This document shows, piece by piece, positions 35,880 through 44,882 of a stretch of DNA of 64,000 nucleotides. Position 1 is the first letter of the stretch. Each line of letters opens with the position of its first letter. The position numbers were made by a program, and so were the translations under genes. The stretch covers positions 96,496 to 160,495 of the forward strand of contig JBBRAM010000008.1 in assembly GCA_038206765.1 (NCBI GenBank), read 5' to 3'. The notes beneath the pieces are model-generated. The model saw only the letters and a program-made list of their open reading frames with translations. It was not told the origin of the DNA and made no database searches. Origin of the DNA: UKL13-2 sp038206765. Lineage in GTDB: Bacteria > Pseudomonadota > Gammaproteobacteria > Burkholderiales > Usitatibacteraceae.

Positions 35880-36219
35880 TTCTTTGCTTAAAATATGGCG
35901 TTTTTGTTAATGCTGTTAAATTTGAGTTTCTCAGAAACGTTTTAGTGTTCTTGTTGCATAACTGGTAACAGGGCTAATAAAAAGAAATTTTCGTTATCTG
36001 CCCTAGGTGTATTTTTTTGTATGTATTTTGTTTATAAATAGTGGATAACTAAATTTCATTTGCATTTTTTTAAAATTCTTATTTTTTATCCACGGCATTC
36101 CACAGGCAAAAAGGAATCTATACGCAATTTAATTGTTGCTTAAGTGCTTGAATCATCAATACTTAAAACACCTATACCCGAATCTCTTCACCCTTATCTA
36201 TTACCTATTAGGTTTAATT
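35880..36219. other. Candidate oriC/AT-rich unwinding region between dnaA and dnaN
   Basis: The 340-bp gap is conspicuously AT-rich and contains two near-consensus DnaA boxes: AGTGGATAA at 36040-36048 (minus orientation) and TTATCCACG at 36086-36094, one mismatch each. Together with the box upstream of dnaA this marks the probable origin, but the number of strong boxes is small, so the exact origin could be on either side of dnaA. Confidence 0.5.
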
Positions 36220-37329
36220 ATGATATCCATTAAAACTAAAAACAGCACGCTGCTTGGCCCGTTGCAATTCGTGACGGGCATTGTTGAACGCCGTCATACC
36301 CTACCTATTTTGTCAAACGTATTGATCGAAGTTATTGATCAAACAGTTCATTTTTTAGCGACGGATTTAGAAGTCCAAATCAAAGCATCCGCGAAACTTG
36401 AAACGCCACATAAGCCAGGTAGCCTAACGGTGGGAGCAAAAAAGCTTCAAGATATTTTGCGAGCGCTGCCACCCGATGCAGATACCGCGCTTGAAACAAA
36501 GGAAAATCGCTTAACGGTAAAAGCCGGTAAAAGCCGATTTGCGCTGCAAACACTGGCGGCAACAGATTATCCAAAAATTGCCGAAGCAAAGGACACCGCT
36601 AACGAGTTTTCATTGCCGCAACGCGAATTTAAACGCGTCTTGGGCTTGGTGCAATTTGCAATGGCCGTACAAGATATTCGTTATTACCTAAATGGTGTGT
36701 TGCTCTCAACCGACGGCAACACCTTGCGCGTTGTTGCAACAGACGGGCATCGCCTATCGATGGCGCAATACAAACTCGCAGAGCCGGTCGCTAAGATTGA
36801 CGCCATTTTGCCTCGTAAGACCGTGCTGGAATTGATTAAATTGTTGGATGAGAGTGATGATCCTATCCAGCTAACCATGCATCAGAACCAAGTTAAATTT
36901 ACATTCGCAGGTATAGAAATTGTTTCAAAGATCGTAGAAGGTAAGTTTCCCGACTATACCAAGGTGATTCCTTCCGGCTATGGCAATCATGTAACGCTAA
37001 ATCGTAGTGAATTCCTTAGCGCACTGCAACGCGCCTCAATTCTCTCGAATGACAAAATTAGAGGCGTGCGGTTGGTGTTTACGAAAGATTCACTGTCCAT
37101 CATTTGCTCAAATAATGAGCAAGAGGAGGCGGAAGAAAGTTTGCCTATTCCCTATGATAAAGAGGCGCTTGATATAGCCTTTAACATTGCTTATTTACTC
37201 GATGTTTTGGGCCATCTCTCAACCGAAACGGTTCAGCTCTCGCTAGGTGAAGCCAATATGTCTAGCGCACTGATGACGCAACCCGGTTCGGACGACTTCA
37301 AATATGTAGTGATGCCGATGCGAATTTAA
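36220..37329 (+). CDS. dnaN: DNA polymerase III sliding clamp (beta subunit)
   Basis: The ring-shaped clamp that tethers DNA polymerase III. I used the ATG at 36220 (369 aa, MISIKTKNSTLLGPLQFVTG), preceded by AGG; the frame runs 29 codons further upstream with no clamp resemblance. Three clamp folds and the C-terminal VVMPMRI are typical. It is followed by gyrB after 80 bp, the order dnaA-dnaN-gyrB with recF absent. Confidence 0.97.
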   Translation: MISIKTKNSTLLGPLQFVTGIVERRHTLPILSNVLIEVIDQTVHFLATDLEVQIKASAKLETPHKPGSLTVGAKKLQDILRALPPDADTALETKENRLTVKAGKSRFALQTLAATDYPKIAEAKDTANEFSLPQREFKRVLGLVQFAMAVQDIRYYLNGVLLSTDGNTLRVVATDGHRLSMAQYKLAEPVAKIDAILPRKTVLELIKLLDESDDPIQLTMHQNQVKFTFAGIEIVSKIVEGKFPDYTKVIPSGYGNHVTLNRSEFLSALQRASILSNDKIRGVRLVFTKDSLSIICSNNEQEEAEESLPIPYDKEALDIAFNIAYLLDVLGHLSTETVQLSLGEANMSSALMTQPGSDDFKYVVMPMRI

Positions 37330-37409
37330 ACATTAGAAAAAAAGTAAAAATAAAGAAACACTATTTTCTCAATACCGCCACAGCACCGTTTTAAAGCACA
37401 AGGAAACAA

Positions 37410-39824
37410 ATGGTAACGCCAAAGAAACCCGACGAAAAAGCATACGACGAAGACTCGATTAAAATTTTAAAAGGCCTTGAAGCTGTCCGTAAGCGCCCCG
37501 GCATGTATATCGGCGACACTTCCGATGGAAGCGGTTTGCATCATATGGTGTTTGAGGTTGTCGACAACGCAATTGATGAAGCGCTTGCCGGCCATTGCGA
37601 CGACATCAAAATTACTATTCACACAGATAACTCCATCTCAGTCACTGACAATGGTCGCGGTATTCCAACGCGCGTAAAAGAAGATGACGAGTTCAAGCGC
37701 TCTGCCGCTGAAATTGTGATGACAGAGCTGCATGCGGGTGGAAAGTTTGACGCGAATTCTTACAAGGTATCGGGCGGTTTGCACGGCGTAGGTGTGTCAG
37801 TGGTGAACGCATTGTCCGAATGGCTCAAGCTGCGCATTCGCCGTGACGGTAAAATTCATGAAATGGAATTTCGCCATGGGGTTCCCGTTTCGCCGTTGGG
37901 CATCGTCGGTAACAGCGATAAAAAGGGAACGGAAGTTCATTTTTTAGCGTCAAAAGAAACCTTTACAAACATTGAATTTCATTACGAGATTTTAGCTAAA
38001 CGCTTGCGCGAGTTGTCGTTTCTAAACAACGGTGTAAAAATTGAGTTAATCGATCAGCGCCACGGCAAAAGCGAAAACTTTACCTACACCGGCGGCGTAA
38101 AAGGATTTGTTGAATATATGAATCGTTCAAAAACGGTTTTGCATTCAAAAATATTTTACGCGATCGGTGAAAAAGACGGTATGACCATCGAAGTCTCGAT
38201 GCAGTGGAATGATAGCTACGGCGAATCAGTGCAGTGTTTTACAAACAACATCCCCCAGCGTGACGGCGGCACCCATTTAACCGGGCTGCGCACCGCGATG
38301 ACACGCGTGTTGAATAAATTTATTGAAGAAAACGATCTCGCAAAAAAAGCCAAAGTCGATACGACCGGCGACGATATGCGCGAAGGCTTAACCTGCGTGC
38401 TATCCGTTAAAGTGCCGGACCCAAAATTTTCTTCACAAACAAAAGACAAATTGGTTTCAAGCGAAGTTCAGCCGGTTGTTTCTGAGGTTGTAGCGGCTAA
38501 GCTTTCTGAATACTTGCTTGAGAACCCAAGTGACGCCAAAACCATCTGTAACAAAATTATCGATGCCGCACGTGCTCGCGATGCCGCGCGTAAAGCGCGA
38601 GAGCTGACGCGTCGCAAAGGTGTGATGGACGGCGTTGGTCTGCCTGGTAAGCTTGCAGATTGCCAAGAAAAAGACCCGGCACTTTGCGAAATTTACATCG
38701 TCGAGGGTGATTCAGCTGGCGGCTCCGCCAAGCAGGGCCGCGACCGTAAATTCCAAGCGATTTTGCCGTTACGCGGCAAGGTCTTGAACGTCGAAAAAGC
38801 GCGTATCGACAAAGTGATTTCGTCTGAGCAAATCGCCACGTTGATTACCGCACTTGGTGCAGGTATCGGCAAGGACGATTTTAATCACGAGAAATTACGT
38901 TACCACCGCATCATTATCATGACCGATGCGGACGTGGACGGTGCGCACATTCGTACTTTATTGCTGACGTTTTTCTTCCGGCAAATGCCGCAGCTCGTTG
39001 AGAACGGCTACATCTATATTGCCCAGCCACCGCTTTATAAAATTAAAAGCGGCAAGGAAGAACGCTACGTTAAAGATGAGTTGGAATTAAAACAAGCGCA
39101 ACTCAAAAAGGCGCTAAACGATGCGGTGTTAAACCCAGGTGAGGACAGCGCTCCAATTATGGGCGAAGCGTTAGAGAACATTGCCAAAGATTTCCTCATG
39201 ACCGAAGCGGTCATCACTCGCCTCATGCGCACCTTCGATCCGGAAGTGCTCACCGGCATGTTGCAATGCCCGCGCTTTGATTTAAAAACCGCCGAATCCG
39301 CATCAAAAGCAGCCGTGTGGCTCACCGATTCTATCGGCGCACATCATGTCACCGTCAAAGTCGAGCAAGATGAAGCCAACGACGCTTATCGCCTACGCTG
39401 CGTTAAAACGCTGCACGGCAATACGCGTTCGACTTTGATCGACACCAGCTTCATCGAGACCGGTGATTACGAGCAAATCGTTAAAATGGCGCAGACCTTA
39501 AACGGCTTGATTCGTAAAGGCGCTGAAATTAAACGTGGCGAAAAATCGTTGGCGGTCACCTCATTTAGCGGTGCGTTAACGTGGCTGATCGACCAAGCCA
39601 AAGAAGGTATGCACATTCAGCGCTACAAAGGGCTGGGCGAAATGAATCCCGAGCAATTATGGGAAACCACGATGGATCCGAAGGTGCGCATTTTGAATCG
39701 CGTGCAGATTGAAGACGCCATTGCTGCCGATGAAATTTTTACCACGCTGATGGGCGATGATGTTGAACCAAGGCGTGCGTTTATTGAAAGCAACGCGTTG
39801 GTGGTGCAAAACTTAGATGTGTAG
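37410..39824 (+). CDS. gyrB: DNA gyrase subunit B
   Basis: GyrB is the ATPase and TOPRIM subunit of gyrase, which introduces negative supercoils. The 804-residue length is typical. The GHKL domain shows VDNAIDEALAGHC and the lid GGLHGVGVSVVNALS; the TOPRIM domain has EGDSAGGSAKQGRDRKFQAI and DADVDGAHI. The C-terminal domain carries QRYKGLGEMNPEQLWETTMD and ends in a family-like tail. A terminator follows. Confidence 0.98.
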   Translation: MVTPKKPDEKAYDEDSIKILKGLEAVRKRPGMYIGDTSDGSGLHHMVFEVVDNAIDEALAGHCDDIKITIHTDNSISVTDNGRGIPTRVKEDDEFKRSAAEIVMTELHAGGKFDANSYKVSGGLHGVGVSVVNALSEWLKLRIRRDGKIHEMEFRHGVPVSPLGIVGNSDKKGTEVHFLASKETFTNIEFHYEILAKRLRELSFLNNGVKIELIDQRHGKSENFTYTGGVKGFVEYMNRSKTVLHSKIFYAIGEKDGMTIEVSMQWNDSYGESVQCFTNNIPQRDGGTHLTGLRTAMTRVLNKFIEENDLAKKAKVDTTGDDMREGLTCVLSVKVPDPKFSSQTKDKLVSSEVQPVVSEVVAAKLSEYLLENPSDAKTICNKIIDAARARDAARKARELTRRKGVMDGVGLPGKLADCQEKDPALCEIYIVEGDSAGGSAKQGRDRKFQAILPLRGKVLNVEKARIDKVISSEQIATLITALGAGIGKDDFNHEKLRYHRIIIMTDADVDGAHIRTLLLTFFFRQMPQLVENGYIYIAQPPLYKIKSGKEERYVKDELELKQAQLKKALNDAVLNPGEDSAPIMGEALENIAKDFLMTEAVITRLMRTFDPEVLTGMLQCPRFDLKTAESASKAAVWLTDSIGAHHVTVKVEQDEANDAYRLRCVKTLHGNTRSTLIDTSFIETGDYEQIVKMAQTLNGLIRKGAEIKRGEKSLAVTSFSGALTWLIDQAKEGMHIQRYKGLGEMNPEQLWETTMDPKVRILNRVQIEDAIAADEIFTTLMGDDVEPRRAFIESNALVVQNLDV

Positions 39825-39840
39825 AAAATAAAAACAAAAG

Positions 39841-39866
39841 CGCCCGAGCCAATCGGGCGTTTTTTA
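39841..39866 (+). terminator. gyrB rho-independent terminator
   Basis: CGCCCGA (39841-39847) pairs with TCGGGCG (39853-39859) across a 5-nt loop, followed by six or more T residues. Confidence 0.9.
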
Positions 39867-40003
39867 TTGTGTGAAAAATAAAAAAGCAAACACGCCGAAA
39901 GACGGCCGTTTCCAGCCAAAAGGGCTTGGAAACTCCCGTCCAGAGCGGTGGTCATCTTAAATACAGAGAATTAAATTTCAATTAAAACCCGAAGGAGTGC
40001 CCT

Positions 40004-42502
40004 ATGCGCAACTTGAACAATAACCGGTTTACCACGCTGAAGATTGCCGTCATCGCGTTCACGCTGATCGCTGGCGCATTAGCCTTTCATTCGTACGCAC
40101 AACCCACGAATAATTACGGCTATAAAACCCCGCCCGCACCGCTGCAAGCCATTGTTGAGCAACAACGCGCACCAACCGTCAACTTGAGCCCGCGCCGCGA
40201 TTTAGCGGCGATGATTAAAACGCCATCGTTGCCCAGCATCACGGAAGTAGCACAGCCAGAGTTGAAGCTCGCGGGCTTGCGAATCAACCCACGCACTTAC
40301 AGCCAAAGCCGCTTCTCATTTGGTGAAGATTTATGGCTGTTTGAAATAGAATCGCGCAAAGAAATGCGCATTGCCGGTTTGCCAAAAAACTTGAAACTGG
40401 CCGATATTGCGTGGTCGCCCGATCAACGCAACTTAGCCTTCACCCACATTTCTGACGTAAACGGTGTTGAATTGTGGACGGTTAATGTGGCGTCAAAACA
40501 AGCCAAGAAAATTTCAACACAACCGCTCAATACTGTTTACGGCAGCGGCTTTAACTGGCTGCCGGATAGCAAAGGTTTAATCGTACGATTGCGCCCCGCA
40601 AACCAAGCTGCCGCACCATCGACCATCGCCATTCCGCAAGGCCCCAACACACAAGACGCCCTGCCCGGCGGGGCACAGCGGCAAGTTCGCACGTTGCAAG
40701 ATTTATTGAAAAACGAAAATGACGCGCTTATTTTTGATCAATACACGCTCTCGCAATTGGCCATCATTGATTTAAATGGCAAGGCTAAAAATATCGGCAC
40801 GCCAGATCGAATGCTCAGCGCCAGCGCTTCACCTGATGGCAAACTGCTACTCACACAATCCATTGAGCGCCCCTATTCCTATATTGTTGCTGCGTCGTCA
40901 TTTCCGCGCCGGATTGAGGTGCGTGAGTTAAACGCGGCCGCCAAATTCGTCCACACCATTGCCAAGCTTCCGCTTGAGGAAGGGTTGCCTCCAGGCAACG
41001 ATGCGGTGCGTCAAGGGGTGCGCGATGTCGCGTGGCGTGCCGACGCGCCGGCGACGCTAGTTTGGGCAGAAGCGCAAGACGGCGGTGATCCCGCACGCGC
41101 CGCCGACACACGCGACACCGTGTTCATGCACGCAGCACCGTTCGCAGGCAAACCAAACGAGCTAATAAAATTAACCAGTCGCTACGCCGGTGCGCAATGG
41201 GCGCGTGGTGATTTGGCGCTAGTCAGCGAATATTGGTGGAAAACCCGCGCCGTCAAAACATGGAAAATTGTGCCTGATGCTTCAGTACCAGCAACAAACA
41301 AACCCGAACTCATCAATAGTTATTCGTCAGAGGATCGTTACAATGACCCAGGCTCGCCCGCCACGGTTATGGATGCAGCGGGTAATCAGCGCCTGCTCAT
41401 CGCGGCCGATAAAGAATCCATTTTCTTGGATGGCGAAGGCGCATCCAAAGACGGTGATCGTCCGTTTGTGGATCGTCTAAATCTAGCGAGTAAAATGAAA
41501 GAACGCCTCTTTCAATCAGCAGCACCTGTTTATGAAAACATCATCGCGCTGCTCGATAGTGAAGGCAAACGCATACTCACCACGCGTGAAACACCGACCG
41601 AGCGTTCCAACTTTTTTCTGCGTGATCTGCAAGCCGAAAAAGATAAGCAACTAACCCAACTCACCACCTTCCCGCACCCAACCCCACAATTAGCCGGTGT
41701 GCAAAAAGCGCAAATCCGCTATAAACGTGCCGACGGGGTTGACCTAACCGCCACACTCCTTTTACCGCCTAGCTACGATGCCAAACGTGATGGCCCACTG
41801 CCGATGCTGATGTGGGCCTATCCGCAAGAATTCACCACCGCAAACGCCGCCAGCCAAGTCACCTCGTCGCCCTATCGCTTCAACGCCATCAGTTATTGGG
41901 GGCCGCAAGCGATGTTAGCAATGGGCTATGCCGTGCTGGATAATCCTTCCATGCCGATTGTTGGCGCAGATGGCAAAGAGCCTAACGACACCTATTTGCC
42001 GCAACTGATTGCAAGCGCAGAAGCTGCGATCGATGAAGTGGTCAAGCGTGGCGTGGCGGATCGGGACCGCATCGCTATCGGCGGCCATTCCTATGGTGCC
42101 TTCATGACCGGCAACCTGCTCGCCCACACCCGCCTGTTCCGTGCGGGCATTGCCCGTTCAGGCGCGTACAACCGCACGCTAACGCCGTTCGGCTTCCAAG
42201 CCGAAGAGCGCCCTTATTGGAAAGCGAAAGATGTTTATAACAACATGTCACCGTTTAACTATGCGGAGAACATCAAAGACGCATTGCTAATGATTCATGG
42301 CGAACAAGACAACAATCCCGGCACGTTTCCGATTCAGAGCGAGCGGCTATTTCAGGCGATCAAAGGCTTGGGCGGCACGGCGCGGTTGGTGATGTTGCCC
42401 AACGAGAGCCATGGTTATCGGGCGCGGGAATCGATATCTCATATGTTGTATGAGACTAACTTGTGGATGGAGCGGTATGTTAAGAGTGCAGAGAAAAAAT
42501 AG
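40004..42502 (+). CDS. Exported S9-family serine peptidase, glutamyl-endopeptidase-like
   Basis: An 832-residue protein with a signal peptide (hydrophobic stretch TLKIAVIAFTLIAGALAFHS, about residues 10-30) and, in its second half, the alpha/beta-hydrolase catalytic domain of prolyl-oligopeptidase relatives. The nucleophile is the Ser in GGHSYGAFMTGN, the acid probably the Asp in MIHGEQDN, and the His in NESHGY. The N-terminal half probably forms the beta-propeller. It most resembles S9D-type peptidases. Likely role: periplasmic peptide or protein degradation. It starts at an ATG with GGAG upstream. The macro-domain gene begins 26 bp after its stop, so read-through is possible. Confidence 0.85.
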   Translation: MRNLNNNRFTTLKIAVIAFTLIAGALAFHSYAQPTNNYGYKTPPAPLQAIVEQQRAPTVNLSPRRDLAAMIKTPSLPSITEVAQPELKLAGLRINPRTYSQSRFSFGEDLWLFEIESRKEMRIAGLPKNLKLADIAWSPDQRNLAFTHISDVNGVELWTVNVASKQAKKISTQPLNTVYGSGFNWLPDSKGLIVRLRPANQAAAPSTIAIPQGPNTQDALPGGAQRQVRTLQDLLKNENDALIFDQYTLSQLAIIDLNGKAKNIGTPDRMLSASASPDGKLLLTQSIERPYSYIVAASSFPRRIEVRELNAAAKFVHTIAKLPLEEGLPPGNDAVRQGVRDVAWRADAPATLVWAEAQDGGDPARAADTRDTVFMHAAPFAGKPNELIKLTSRYAGAQWARGDLALVSEYWWKTRAVKTWKIVPDASVPATNKPELINSYSSEDRYNDPGSPATVMDAAGNQRLLIAADKESIFLDGEGASKDGDRPFVDRLNLASKMKERLFQSAAPVYENIIALLDSEGKRILTTRETPTERSNFFLRDLQAEKDKQLTQLTTFPHPTPQLAGVQKAQIRYKRADGVDLTATLLLPPSYDAKRDGPLPMLMWAYPQEFTTANAASQVTSSPYRFNAISYWGPQAMLAMGYAVLDNPSMPIVGADGKEPNDTYLPQLIASAEAAIDEVVKRGVADRDRIAIGGHSYGAFMTGNLLAHTRLFRAGIARSGAYNRTLTPFGFQAEERPYWKAKDVYNNMSPFNYAENIKDALLMIHGEQDNNPGTFPIQSERLFQAIKGLGGTARLVMLPNESHGYRARESISHMLYETNLWMERYVKSAEKK

Positions 42503-42528
42503 ATGCTCCACAGCCCGGACGTTCAAAA

Positions 42529-43050
42529 ATGTGCACCATATTTAGCGCTATTCAAGGCGACATTACAAAGCTAGCCGTGTCAGCGATCGTTAACGCTGCA
42601 AACTCCTCGCTGTTAGGCGGCGGCGGTGTGGACGGCGCTATTCATCGAGCGGCAGGTCCTGAGCTAGTCCACGAGTGTAGGCTCCTAGGCGGTTGTAAAA
42701 CTGGCGAAGCAAAAATGACCAAAGGCTACCGTTTGCATGCCAGTCACATTATTCACACTGTTGGACCTGTTTGGCGCGGCGGCGGCAATGGTGAAGAAAG
42801 TTTGCTCATAGCCTGTTATCAGCGCTGTATCGAAATCGCAGGAACTAATAACTTCCCGTCCATTGCATTTCCAAGCATAAGCACAGGAATATACGGATAC
42901 CCAATTGCACTTGCCGCGCAGTCTGCGGTATTAGCCGTCAGAGAGTCAGTAAAACTGTTTCCATCAGTGCTCGAAATTGTGTTCTGTTGTTTCTCAGCAA
43001 GCGACTTGCTGGTGTATAAAACAGCACTTGCTCGTCGAGGTGAGATCTGA
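42529..43050 (+). CDS. Macrodomain ADP-ribosyl hydrolase (YmdB/MacroD-like)
   Basis: A 173-residue single-domain macro protein expected to remove ADP-ribose from acidic residues or deacetylate O-acetyl-ADP-ribose. The MacroD-type motif IVNAANSSLLGGGGVDGAIH is intact, with Asn25 and Asp35 at the catalytic positions known from YmdB. GYRLHASHIIHTVGPVW and FPSISTGIYGYP form the remaining ADP-ribose pocket. The stop overlaps the NADAR gene's start (TGATG), so the two are coupled. Confidence 0.9.
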   Translation: MCTIFSAIQGDITKLAVSAIVNAANSSLLGGGGVDGAIHRAAGPELVHECRLLGGCKTGEAKMTKGYRLHASHIIHTVGPVWRGGGNGEESLLIACYQRCIEIAGTNNFPSIAFPSISTGIYGYPIALAAQSAVLAVRESVKLFPSVLEIVFCCFSASDLLVYKTALARRGEI

Positions 43051-43613
43051 TGTCCGATAGTGATTGGGTTTTGCTACTGCGGGAACGGTTCAATGCCGGC
43101 CAGCGAATGAAATTTATTCTCTTTTGGGGGCATCGTCCGCGAACAGAAAATATCGTTGATGAAGCGTGTTTCAGCCAATGGTTTGCATCGCCTTTCACAG
43201 TGGAAAAAACAAAATATAGCACCGCTGAGCACTACATGATGGCAGCAAAAGCAAAACTATTTGGTGACGACACTGTTTATTCGCAAATTCTAGAGGCGGG
43301 TAGTCCGGGTGCCGCTAAAGCGCTCGGACGACATGTCCGCGGGTTTTCTGACGAAGTTTGGAACAAGCATCGATTTGAAATTGTGTGCAGAGCCACACAT
43401 GCGAAGTTTTCTCAACATGACATGTTGAAAGACTATCTTATCCAAACTGGGGAACGAGTACTTGTTGAGGCAAGCCCGACCGACAGAATTTGGGGAATAG
43501 GGCTGGCGGCCAATGATGAAAAAGCAGTGAATCCCAACTGTTGGCGCGGGCTTAATTTGCTTGGCTTTGCGTTGATGCAGATTAGGCGGGAGTTGCAGCT
43601 GGGCAACCGATGA
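43050..43613 (+). CDS. NADAR-domain protein (YbiA/DUF1768 family)
   Basis: The NADAR fold is linked to NAD/ADP-ribose and riboflavin metabolism; members remove ADP-ribose from guanine in DNA as antidotes to DarT1-type toxins. The 187-residue protein shows the family core: FILFWGHRP, FSQWFASPF, KYSTAEHYMMAAKAKLFGD with the conserved Glu-His, then AKALGRHVRGF and RIWGIGL with NCWRGLNLLG. The start codon is in a TGATG overlap with the macrodomain gene. No DarT-like toxin is visible in the window. Confidence 0.88.
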   Translation: MSDSDWVLLLRERFNAGQRMKFILFWGHRPRTENIVDEACFSQWFASPFTVEKTKYSTAEHYMMAAKAKLFGDDTVYSQILEAGSPGAAKALGRHVRGFSDEVWNKHRFEIVCRATHAKFSQHDMLKDYLIQTGERVLVEASPTDRIWGIGLAANDEKAVNPNCWRGLNLLGFALMQIRRELQLGNR

Positions 43614-44073
43614 CAAAGTGAAGCATATTCCGCAATGGCGGTTAATGAAAGACAACGGTTGCATTACGCGGCATGTCGGGGGGTTGCCCGGCGGCAAGCT
43701 TCTTTCTTTTGCTTCGCCAAAAGCAAGAAGCCAAAGAAAAGCTGACCTGGGTTCGTCGTTTTTGTCACAATAAAGCCGTGACAAGAGTTCCCTGCGTCGC
43801 TCGACGCAACAGGCCGCTGCGGAACTCGTCGCGCGAATACATTTTCTCAAAAGGTAGCGTTTTGGCGCGCTCCCCACGGGAACTTTCTGTCGCTTCTCCG
43901 TTGCTCCCCGCCTCTCGCGGGATGGCGGCAATATGGACGCCGCGTCGAAAACTGGTCATTCCGAACGGCTTGATCGTGAGGAGTCCGTCTTGGTGGGGCG
44001 CACCACAAAAGAAGATAAAAACCAGTCCTAGCGTGCCGTTCGGAGCATTTTCGCTTCGAAACGCTCGCCAGCA
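43614..44073. repeat. Non-coding interspersed-repeat-like segment (about 43640-44070)
   Basis: This 460-bp stretch has no convincing gene. It opens with a strong hairpin: GCTTCTTTCTTTTG (43698-43711) and CAAAAGCAAGAAGC (43718-43731), 13 of 14 pairs, with loop CTTCGC. Both strands are open in several frames, but the predicted peptides are basic, low-complexity and unlike known families, similar in character to the spurious ORFs of interspersed repeats in other proteobacteria. This resemblance is from memory and not a database result. Confidence 0.4.
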
Positions 44074-44793
44074 CTAGGGTGTTTCCCTGCACCCTTCGAA
44101 CAATGCAACCGCGTCATCGTGGCGCACGCGCTCATGTTTGATGCTGCCACGCGGGTAAAGCACTTGGCGTTGTGCATGACTTTCAAAGAGTGTAATGGCG
44201 AGTGGTGCGTCTTCAAACTCTAGATGGTATTGGATGGATTTATCAGTTGCGGCGGGTTTAAATGTCTTTGCGTTTTTTGATTTCGCAGCATGTTTATTCG
44301 CTTCTCGCAATTCAAATTCCACGCCACGATTGAGCAAAATGAACTCGATTGTTTTGGACTCTACACCGACGACTTCTAATTCAATTTCGCTAAATTCATT
44401 TGCGGTGCCGTTGAGCACTGCGCCGGTGAGCCATGGCTCGAATGCAGGCTCATTATCTTTGGCCACGGCCTTGGCTTCGATTTGCAGCCAGCGCATGGCA
44501 CGTAGTGTGACGCGGCGTAATGCTGCCAAGGCTTCGGGCTGGGTGTTGCCTGCAAACCCGCCTGCAAACAACGCTAAGTGCTCGCGCAACGCGGCTTCGA
44601 TTTCATGGTTATCGGGTAGCGCGTTTTTATCAACACAGTTGAGCTGCCGCGCGGCTTTGAGTTTGGCGGCGTGATAATCGGTCAATCCCTCAGCGATCAG
44701 CTTGGCGCTGGCTTGCGCGATGCGTAGCCGCAGATGATCGTTGGTCCGGGTTGAACCAGCGTCTCTACGGGAGTGACTATCGTGGCGCGTCAT
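44074..44793 (-). CDS. Conserved hypothetical protein (239 aa)
   Basis: I cannot name the function. The N-terminal half has a conserved-looking helical pattern, RLRIAQASAKLIAEGLTDYH followed by AAKLKAARQL and LPDNHEIEAALREHLALF, which I associate with a betaproteobacterial family sometimes described as nucleotidyltransferase-like; the segment LTGAVLNGTANEFSEIELEV fits that idea weakly. The C-terminal part after about residue 165 is lysine- and alanine-rich, then beta-like. It precedes nothing closely on its 3' side and lies 89 bp downstream of the PBP1A gene, same strand. Confidence 0.7.
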   Translation of the reverse strand: MTRHDSHSRRDAGSTRTNDHLRLRIAQASAKLIAEGLTDYHAAKLKAARQLNCVDKNALPDNHEIEAALREHLALFAGGFAGNTQPEALAALRRVTLRAMRWLQIEAKAVAKDNEPAFEPWLTGAVLNGTANEFSEIELEVVGVESKTIEFILLNRGVEFELREANKHAAKSKNAKTFKPAATDKSIQYHLEFEDAPLAITLFESHAQRQVLYPRGSIKHERVRHDDAVALFEGCRETP

Positions 44794-44882
44794 ATGATGT
44801 GAAAAGAAAAGACAAAAAACGAACAGAATTGAAAATGTAATCGCTTAAATAGCCATTGCCTTCAGTTCCATCATTACCGCCA

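Noticed and set aside
36133..36219. Upstream extension of the DnaN frame by 29 codons
   Set aside because: The extra residues do not resemble the clamp, and the ATG at 36220 has an AGG upstream and the typical N-terminus.
39896..39960. GTTTCCAGCC...GGCTTGGAAAC hairpin after gyrB as a second terminator
   Set aside because: No T-run follows, and the gyrB terminator at 39841-39866 is already strong. It resembles part of the 59.2 kb dispersed repeat copy, but too loosely to list as a feature.
43673..44077. Plus-strand 134-aa ORF and minus-strand 213-aa ORF in the 43.3-44.1 kb region
   Set aside because: Basic, low-complexity translations with no ribosome binding site; the minus-strand ORF also overlaps the NADAR gene. 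Both fit a repeat segment better than genes.
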